This document shows positions 22,600 to 28,242 of a DNA stretch of 28,242 nucleotides, piece by piece. Origin of the DNA: Gnetum montanum. Lineage: Eukaryota; Streptophyta; Gnetopsida; Gnetales; Gnetaceae. The stretch covers positions 1 through 28,242 of the forward strand of contig MNCI01002028.1 of the NCBI GenBank assembly GCA_015680685.1, read 5' to 3'. A program made the translations under genes and the position numbers. The notes below the pieces were generated by a model that saw only the letters and a program-made list of their open reading frames with translations, was not told the DNA's origin and made no database searches. Numbering within the stretch: the first letter of the stretch is position 1; each line of letters opens with the position of its first letter.

Positions 22600-22848
22600 T
22601 TACGCATTTCCCCTACTGCCACTATCACCGGTATCTCGTAACTCTGAATCCAGCCGCAAAAGGTCGTCCTCCAGTAGGCCATCGTTTCTGGGAATTATCC
22701 CTTCATGAAAGATTGCCTCTTCACGAGGCTCTCGTTCTGGCATTGGCTCTACAGGAGGACGCTCTTCATCGTTGCCTTCCATTTCTGCCTCCACAGTCTC
22801 CTCTCCCAGCCCTTCAGCTGGCGTATTTGCTCGACCTTCCTCCGGTAC
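22600..22848 (-). CDS. Exon 7 of the antisense gene: acidic tail
   Basis: It starts after TTGGTTTTAG (22849) in phase 0 and ends at TAA 22602-22600, 83 codons with the stop. The product is rich in Glu, Asp and Pro (DEERPPVEPMPEREPREEAI) and ends DTGDSGSRGNA. Acidic tails of this kind are common in nuclear proteins, but no specific function can be read from it. Confidence 0.65.
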   Translation of the reverse strand, partial: VPEEGRANTPAEGLGEETVEAEMEGNDEERPPVEPMPEREPREEAIFHEGIIPRNDGLLEDDLLRLDSELRDTGDSGSRGNA

Positions 22849-22929
22849 CTAAAACCAAAAAAATAACAGCAAAATTAGAATAGTGACGCTAGTCAGAAAA
22901 TCTTCCAACTAAGTCATGCGTAAACTTAC

Positions 22930-23747
22930 TCGTGACGGCCCTGCTTCCATGGCAAAGGGAAGCTTGTCCAAACCAGCCCACAAACACTGCATGATCTCGT
23001 CCTCTGTCAGTTCTGGCCACACATCCTCGCTCAACGTGGCCCCAGCTTTCACCTTCCCTTTCTCCACGCTACTCCAGCAGGGTGGATCTGGGAAGAAAGT
23101 AGGGATTGTAGCCTGATTCCCAGGGAAAACCATTGTTCTCTCTGGGGACGCAGTTACAGTCACCTGCTCTTCGAACTTCTTGAAAGCTGCGGATGCTCCG
23201 ATGGTGTCCACGAAAACCTCCAGGGATCAAGCTTTAACGACGGAATCGCGGTAACGCTTTCTATAAGCAGCACTTTCCCGTTTATATACATGCTTGTGGT
23301 CTTTCTCCGTCTGCCCCCATTCTTGTATGCTGGCGCAGTAGTCCCTCCAGTCCCGGCTTTTCTGAGCAAGGAGTTCAATTTGCATCCTTTGCTCTACTAA
23401 CGCCCGACTGGTCTATACGCTATTCTTGATGGCTGTCCAATAACGGGAGTGATCAATGACAGCGGTACGCCAGTCTTCATCCCCCGTCATTCGAGCCTGT
23501 AGGAACTCGTACCGCGCCTTTAGGTCCTCGACTTCCTTAGTCAAGGATTCAGCCTTTTCCTCTGACTGTTGCAGCCTCCTCCATAGGTTTTCGTTAACAT
23601 TTCTGCTTTCCCATACGGAGCTTGTTGAGCGTAACGCACATTTACGCATTTCCTCATAAATGTGGCGTGGCACGACTGCCCCATCAGATGGGGGCTCCGC
23701 TGTGTCCAGATCAATGGGCTCCACGGGATCCCATCGGAGGTGAGCTC
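22930..23747 (-). pseudogene. Exon 6 of the antisense gene: coiled coil
   Basis: It starts after CTGTCAG (23748) and ends ACGA|GTAAGT (22930/22929). The translation holds a heptad-rich Lys/Glu/Leu segment (about 23480-23610: LWRRLQQSEEKAESLTKEVE), then a basic region with many Arg and Tyr. A more acidic end follows (SEDVWPELTEDEI). TAG at 23413-23415 and TGA at 23227-23229 sit where Gln and Arg fit. The coiled coil suggests self-association or partner binding. Confidence 0.7.
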
Positions 23748-23825
23748 CTGACAGAAAACAAGCATAAATACAGATGACACAGTACCAAGACATTATGTCA
23801 TAACTTCGTTATGGCTAAAACTTAC

Positions 23826-24298
23826 CAGCGCCAGGTTCAACGCGTTCCAGACGCTCGATCATGTCGCTGACGACGCCTTCCATGAAGGAAAATTTNTAAG
23901 TCTCTCCACATTTTGCTCACAGCAGCGGACGTTGAGGCATCTTCTCCCCCTATAGCGTAATTTTGTTAGAAATTCTCTCCATTCACAGATTTGTCTTTCA
24001 AACACGCTAACGCACTCATTACCTCTGCCGGTGACAATGGCGATTTCATCAACATCTTTCGTATCTTCTTCCCTTTCACGCACTGGAGTCTGTGCGTCAC
24101 TGGTTCCAGTAGCTAGGGCCTCCTCACGCACCCTAGTCTGTACGCAGCTTTCGCTAGCAGCTGGGGCCGCCTCACGCACTGGAACCCGCACACGGCTCTT
24201 ATTAACAGCTGGGGCCTCTTCTTCCAAAATTGAGGCCCCCTCCCCACGGCTTAATACAATCGCCCCTGTCTCAGGGATCAAGTGCCTTGTCATTTTTG
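23826..24298 (-). pseudogene. Exon 5 of the antisense gene, with three 48-bp repeats and an N
   Basis: It begins after GTAAGCAG (AG at 24300-24299) and ends GCTG|GTAAGT (23826/23825). Three direct 48-bp repeats (24077-24124, 24125-24172, 24173-24220) encode 16-residue units ending in VRE or VREE (for example VRVPVREAAPAASES). The exon is 473 bases as given, but the flanking phases require a multiple of three. The N at 23896 marks the spot: frame is good on both sides (CEQNVERL before, FMEGVVSDMIERLERVE after) but offset by one. The join therefore lost at least one base. This is an assembly flaw, not a mutation. Confidence 0.7.
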
Positions 24299-24377
24299 CT
24301 GCTTACACCACATATGTTAGCATATAATTCCAAATCATCTAAGTAAAACGTTGCGTATACAATCCTTTCACACTTAC

Positions 24378-25418
24378 CAGGCGGAGGCTTATTCCGCAGC
24401 ACCTTGATCTCCACAGTTTGGCCTGCATCGTCTCCAGGGGCCTCAGTTAGGCGGAGCCTCTTCCGCCGAGCTGCCAGTTCCACAATTTCCTCCGCCAGAC
24501 ATTTCCCCCGCGAGGCATCACCAGTGTAGGTAGGCATTATCCCGCCTACACTGTCGAGACCTCGCGCTCGGGGCACCGCCAAGACTTTAGTCGTTACAGA
24601 TAACGACTCCCCGCTCCCTTCCGGCGGATCCTGCCCCCGGGTAGTGCTGAGAATGCCGGCGATCCAAGGTCTGGATAGCTGGTCTTGGTCTTGCTGTACC
24701 CAGACCCCATTCCTCTGAACGACCAGAAACTCAGCAAACCGCTGGAGGCAAGCTATGAAAAAGGCATAATGCACATTGAAACGAGACTCAAGCTTCTCCC
24801 GAAGCTTGACCATTTCACTGCGTAGTCCCTTGGCAAGATGGCTCGCCCAATCAAACTGGGCTCCCTCTTCCAGGACCTCTCGCATGATACGGGTTTGTTC
24901 TACCGAAAAGAACTTGGCCTGTGAGAGGGTTTTGGAGAAGGCCCAGGCTCGGAAAAGGGGATAAAGTGTCTTGGCGGTCCCCATCTCGAATTTATCACAA
25001 GGAAACCCCTTGGTCTCCTTAGGGATCCTTACCCACTCCTTCAGAAACTCCTCGACTCTAGCGCTCCTCTTGGTCTTCACTTTTACGGGAAGGTCGGTCG
25101 AGGGGACACCAAACAGGTCCAAGAAGAGCTGAGCGTCAATGTCAAAGTTTACTCGCAGGTTATGCACGCGTGTGCTAAAACGATCTGCCTTCTCGCTGAA
25201 GGAGTTGACCAGGGCTATCATTTCGCTGGCGGGGACATCAGGGGTCGCAGCCAAAAACAGGTGCATTAGCCCTGCGGCCTGGATCTTGGTGGTCACTGTG
25301 ACTGGGGCTGCCGAGTGGCCGAGCCAACGCTGTGCCTCCTTAATATCCCCGTAACAAAAAAGAACATCCCTCACCTCGCGGCCGGAAATTGTAAGGGTAA
25401 TCTCCCGGGATTCCCTGA
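24378..25418 (-). CDS. Exon 4 of the antisense gene: unrecognised domain
   Basis: This is an uninterrupted 347-codon exon, the longest in the gene, covering residues of about 283-629. It is mixed alpha-helical and basic, with phrases FDIDAQLFLDLFGVP, FSVEQTRIMREVLEEG, FDWASHLAKGLRSEM and FNVHYAFFIACLQ. The last three vaguely recall the 'W-A-x-x-L' block of plant mobile-domain proteins, but I do not claim membership. The acceptor is TCTTTCAG|TCAG at 25419/25418 and the donor CCTG|GTAAGT at 24378/24377. The open frame beyond both ends is only intron read-through. It ends with KVLRNKPPP. Confidence 0.65.
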
Positions 25419-25516
25419 CTGAAAGACATAAAACGCAAGTCAAACAGAAACGCTATTACATAGTATCCATGACCCTCATAATCACACGCGAACATTAGAA
25501 CACGCAGCGGCCTTAC

Positions 25517-26346
25517 CGGGGCCAAACGGCAACGGAAATGGTGGGAGTTCCCTCTGCACGTCCTCGACGGTAAGGGGCGGATCCAAGGTCTAGTCCTCGT
25601 GCAGCCACTCGAGTTCCCAACAGTTCTTAAAAGAGTGCTCGTAACGGGTGTGATACTCATGCATCTCATGGCCAATTTGCCCGATCACACCAGCACGCAC
25701 GTTGTTGGTCGCAGTAAATGCCATTATTGCCGTTTCGGCCCAGGCCAATGTATCGCCATCGCCAACTAACCTGTTGTCATGTATAAAAAACCTGTACCAT
25801 ACAGTGTAATCTTATTTTACATTTTGCACATAAACTTCTCCTACATTGCACGCAGAGAACAAAACAGAAAAGTAGACACCAATAAAATTTTCTTACCTGC
25901 CCGCGTAGTACACCGTGCCTTGTGGGTTCTAGAAGTACGTCGACACATGGTGGGCCACGAACAGCATGTTATATGCATGATAACAGTTGAAACGGGCCAT
26001 GCCCCAGATCCAGTGTAAGCTCCTTAGACCGTGGGCGTTGAGCACTTGGTCCTCGGGATGGCCCGTGTCGATGGCCCCGTCTGTCAGATAAGCCAGAATC
26101 CCCTGCGCCGACCCCGCCAACAGGTGCTCTAAAATGGCACCGACAACATCACCGGTCACATTAGACCAGACAATGACGCTGAAGTTGCGCAGTAAAAACT
26201 ACAGAAACTCCAGCGCCCCCTTTCGGAACCAGATGGCCTTCCCCTGCACTCGTGTGTGAGGGGGAGGGACATTGGGGACGATGGGGTTCACCCAACACAA
26301 AACCCCAATGAGGTCTAGCACAACCAGGATGGGCTTCAGCGCGACG
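25517..26346 (-). pseudogene. FCP1/HAD-phosphatase-like domain, exons 2-3 of the antisense gene
   Basis: After the exon 1-2 junction the translation reads LVVLDLIGVLCW, the position of HAD motif I (hydrophobic run, then the Asp nucleophile). FRKGALEFL then precedes a stop, followed by NFSVIVWSNVT, the motif II region (VxxWSS in FCP1-like proteins). Downstream, LRSLHWIWG and AYNMLFVAHHVSTYF followed by NPQGT match the order of the FCP1-type KxLxxLW and NTLLIDDSP...NP blocks. The second catalytic Asp of DxDx is Ile and the DD pair is HH, so it is probably a pseudo-enzyme even when intact. FCP1-type enzymes dephosphorylate serine in targets such as the RNA polymerase II tail. Assignment is by motif order from memory; it needs a profile search. 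Confidence 0.6.
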
Positions 26347-26733
26347 CTGTATAGAAAAGCCAAATCGTATATTAACACCTATATTTGCATTTGCACGACT
26401 AACACAGAAAAACTCATAAGACGCACCCAGGCCGAAATCGCCCAAACCCTTGCAATAACGCAAGGTTCGTCCCTGACAACGGTGATAAACGCAACCCTTT
26501 CAAACCCTCGCATTAGCCCGAGGTCCATAACTCGAAATCAACATGCTCGCAAACGAAAATATACCACGAAAAGCAGCCATAGAAATTAACGTAAGCATGT
26601 AAGGAACGACTAAACGGTTCAACGACGCGGGGTCTCGAACATCGATCAACGCCTGTGAGACACGGTCCAGAGTCGCTTGCATTTCGTCGATCTTGGCCAG
26701 CTTTTTGTTCTTCTTCTTGGTCTTCGGTGCCAT

Positions 26734-27110
26734 TGCGACAGCTTCAGAATTCTTTCACAGCTTAACACTTGCAAATCTTCGTGAGATTACACGCCCTAAC
26801 TCTCTGCTCTTCCTTTTCTCAGCAACAGTTGCGAATTCGAATTCTCGATAGCCAACAGCCTGTTCTTATCGAAGAACCACTTACTTATACGCGAGTATCA
26901 CCGACTTAATATCAGAATTAAGCGGAACTTTCCTGAAACGGAATCTGAAAATCCAGATATTAATGCGGTCGATAGCGCACGCACCACTGTCCGAAATGAC
27001 GTTAAACTACCACATCTTATCGCCTCGTAATCGGGTTACATTGATTACAGCTTTTCTATAATATTCAAAATTCAGTTAGCCTTCCACGTTCGACGACATC
27101 ACGTCACTTG
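26734..27110 (-). promoter_or_regulatory. Candidate promoter of the antisense gene
   Basis: A minus-strand TATAAG (plus 26882-26887) lies about 150 bases upstream of the ATG at 26733, placing a start near 26850 and a 5' leader of roughly 120 bases. A TGACG motif near 26996-27000 (plus strand) is a common bZIP-type core. The region also holds a small hairpin (CTTAAT...ATTAAG, about 26906-26923). No plus-strand gene is visible here; it would be the tail of the sense intron. Confidence 0.4.
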
Positions 27111-27145
27111 TCCCCTAACCATTTATGCACTCGCCGGTTTTGCAG

Positions 27146-28242
27146 GATAGACGGAGAATGGACGCCACAATTTCAGCACCCTTAACTTTGACCGGCCCAT
27201 ACGGGACGTTAATTAGACAGTTCGACTCCACGTTCGTAGACGCTACCCTCCCTTTAGAAAGCGTAACCATAGCCGCATCGGAGACGTCCACAGAATGGCC
27301 AGAACAGTCAATGCGCACGCTAGACCTGGAGGCTGGAGACATAACCGAGGACCCCCTCAGTGAAGCCCCTATCGTTACGCATAAGGGTGAGGCTAAAACG
27401 CTCAAAGTCAGTTCTTTGTTAGACGAAAAAATGCACAATGCTATAAAATAGGTCCTGCAAGACAACATTACTGTCTTTGCATGGTCATACGAGGATATGC
27501 CTGGGTTAGATCCTAGGTTAATCCAGCATAACATTATCCTGGATCCACAGATTAAGGCGGTTAGACAAAGGGCACGCAAAATCAAACCAGAGATCTCGCT
27601 GGCGGTGCGTGATGAAATTACCAAGCTGTACCAAGCAGGTTTCATCCGCGCGGTCGATTACTCAGATTGGGTATCTAATATTGTGGTCGTGCTGAAGGAG
27701 ACCGGGAGTATACGCATATGCATAGACTTCCAGGATCTGAACAAAGCCACAATCAAGGATAACTTCCCGTTGCCGAGTATTGACCAGCTGGTGGATACAA
27801 CAGCTAGGCATGTGCTTCTGTCCTTCATGGATGGCTTTTCAGGCTATAACCAGATTCGCATTAACCCAGAGCATCAACTGACCACGACGTTCATGACACC
27901 CTGGGGCACCTTTTGCTACACCATGATGCCTTTTGGCCTGAAGAACGTCGGGGCAACGTACCAACGGGCCATGACATACATCTTCAGTGATTACCTCCTA
28001 GGAAGGCTGAATGATTACGTAGACGACATAGCTGTGAAGTCGTTGAAGTCGGAAGATCATTCAGCGGACCTGGAGTTAGTCCTTAAAAGATGTTCCACAC
28101 ACGAGCTCCGGTTTAACCCAAAGAAGTGCGTATTCGGAGTTAAAATCGGACGCATGTTGGGGTTTGTGGTATCAGAAACCGGCATACGAGTTGACCCTGA
28201 TAAGGTCAAAGCCATTGTCGAGTTGACACCTCCCACAGACCT
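27146..28242 (+). pseudogene. pol: Reverse transcriptase of element C (5' part of pol, runs off the window)
   Basis: From the inferred acceptor the frame first encodes a linker of about 100 residues (LTGPYGTLI, GEAKTLKVSSLL). One TAG at 27449-27451 (CAG by context) follows, then an open frame to the window end. Tat-type RT motifs come in order: FAWSYEDMPGLDP, AVRDEITKLYQAGFIR, the CIDFQDLNKA block, DNFPLPSIDQLVD, FMDGFSGYNQIRI, WGTFCYTMMPFGL, the catalytic YVDD at 28016-28027, and FGVKIGRMLGFVVSETGI. All catalytic aspartates are present, so apart from the single stop the domain looks functional. RNase H and integrase should follow beyond the window. Confidence 0.9.

Larger units (their letters stand above)
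22600..26733 (-). pseudogene. Seven-exon antisense gene nested in element C, about 1142 residues
   Basis: Inferred exons on the minus strand: 26733-26591, 26346-25897, 25770-25517, 25418-24378, 24298-23826, 23747-22930, 22848-22600. Every intron has GT...AG ends (five donors are GTAAGN) and the phases match throughout. The first donor (AC|GTTAAT) is the least certain. The protein starts MAPKTKKKNKKL, a basic nuclear-signal-like N-terminus. It continues with an FCP1/HAD-like domain, an unrecognised helical domain, a 16-residue repeat, a coiled coil and an acidic tail. Five in-frame stops (26199, 25929, 25590, 23413 as TAG; 23227 as TGA) are each one C-to-T change from Gln or Arg, and one N at 23896 breaks exon 5. 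It was evidently protein-coding until recently. The role is unknown: a captured host gene or an element-encoded regulator are both possible. Confidence 0.78.
21815..27145 (+). other. Inferred 5.3 kb intron between protease and reverse transcriptase of element C
   Basis: The donor CAG|GTTAGC at 21814/21815 and the acceptor TTTTGCAG|GATAG at 27145/27146 are both in phase 0, so removing 5331 bases fuses the gag-pro frame to the pol frame. CTAAC at 27115-27119, about 27 bases upstream of the acceptor, is a good plant branch point. Without splicing, translation stops at TAG 21836. Ogre elements are known to separate protease and RT by a spliced intron, usually only hundreds of bases long. Here the interval also holds a minisatellite and a complete antisense gene. 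Splicing is inferred from sequence only. Confidence 0.68.
16112..28242 (+). mobile_element. Element C: Tat/Ogre-like Ty3/gypsy retrotransposon with nested antisense gene, 3' end outside window
   Basis: Order: 5' LTR (16112-17692), primer-binding site (17699), leader, gag-protease in one frame (17942-21814), a 5.3 kb intron-like stretch holding an antisense multi-exon gene, then RT (27146 onward). The protease-RT gap bridged by an in-phase intron is the hallmark of Ogre elements in the Tat lineage, and the protease and RT sequences also fit Tat. It is GC-richer and far less decayed than A and B. I found no frameshift in gag-pro or pol, only stops explained by C-to-T changes. The left boundary is inferred from where B stops matching A and a TGTGAC start appears. 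RNase H, integrase and the 3' LTR lie beyond the window. Confidence 0.82.

Noticed and set aside
24271-25443. The open frame 24271-25443 on the minus strand as a stand-alone gene
   Set aside because: Both ends are intron read-through. Clear splice sites at 25419/25418 and 24378/24377 connect it in phase to exons on each side.
26272-26589. Plus-strand open frame across antisense exon 2 and intron 1
   Set aside because: It has no motif and overlaps the better-supported minus-strand exon with HAD-like motifs.
22600-26733. The idea that the antisense gene is an ordinary host gene into which element C inserted
   Set aside because: The retroelement frame is continuous on both sides with phase-matched splice sites, and gag-pro and RT are of the same element type. 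The gene is inside the element, not the reverse. A later insertion into C is still possible and is listed as a refuting test.

Overview
The window looks like intergenic DNA from a large-genome seed plant. I favour a gymnosperm, but nothing here fixes the species. Everything I could recognise belongs to nested Ty3/gypsy LTR retrotransposons and their passenger genes. I see no bacterial features, tRNA, rRNA or ordinary host gene.

Layout. (1) Bases 1-4690 hold element A, the 3' part of an old, AT-rich, Athila-like element (protease, RT, RNase H, integrase, purine tract), full of stops and frameshifts. (2) Bases 4690-9100 hold two diverged LTR/U3-like stretches with TATA boxes. They flank a decayed sense-strand gene at about 5391-8240, whose product is rich in coiled coil and is not gag or pol. 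(3) Bases 9579-16111 hold element B, a second and more complete copy of the A family in the same orientation, starting at its gag. Its 3' flank ends abruptly at about 16112. (4) From 16112 to the window end lies element C, a younger, GC-richer Tat/Ogre-like element that appears to have inserted into B. It has an LTR built from palindromic repeats, a primer-binding site, gag-protease in one frame, and reverse transcriptase running off the right edge.

The main discovery is in element C. Between protease and reverse transcriptase lies a 5.3 kb stretch that behaves as a phase-0 intron (donor 21814/21815, acceptor 27145/27146, branch point CTAAC at 27115). Inside it, on the opposite strand, is a complete seven-exon gene (26733 down to 22600). 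All six of its introns have GT-AG ends and matching phases, and it would encode about 1142 residues. Its N-terminal part looks like an FCP1/HAD-type phosphatase domain with altered catalytic motifs. An unrecognised domain, a 16-residue repeat, a coiled coil and an acidic tail follow. Ogre elements are known to have a short intron between protease and RT, and some Tat elements carry antisense ORFs. A multi-exon antisense gene nested in the pro-pol intron is not something I know to be described.

Decay in C is very regular. All 12 in-frame stops across gag-pro, pol and the antisense gene are TAG or TGA, never TAA. Each is explained by one C-to-T change (CAG>TAG or CGA>TGA). This fits methylation-driven deamination of recently intact genes. 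Three single Ns mark assembly joins. Two are flanked by duplicated sequence, and the third breaks the frame of antisense exon 5.
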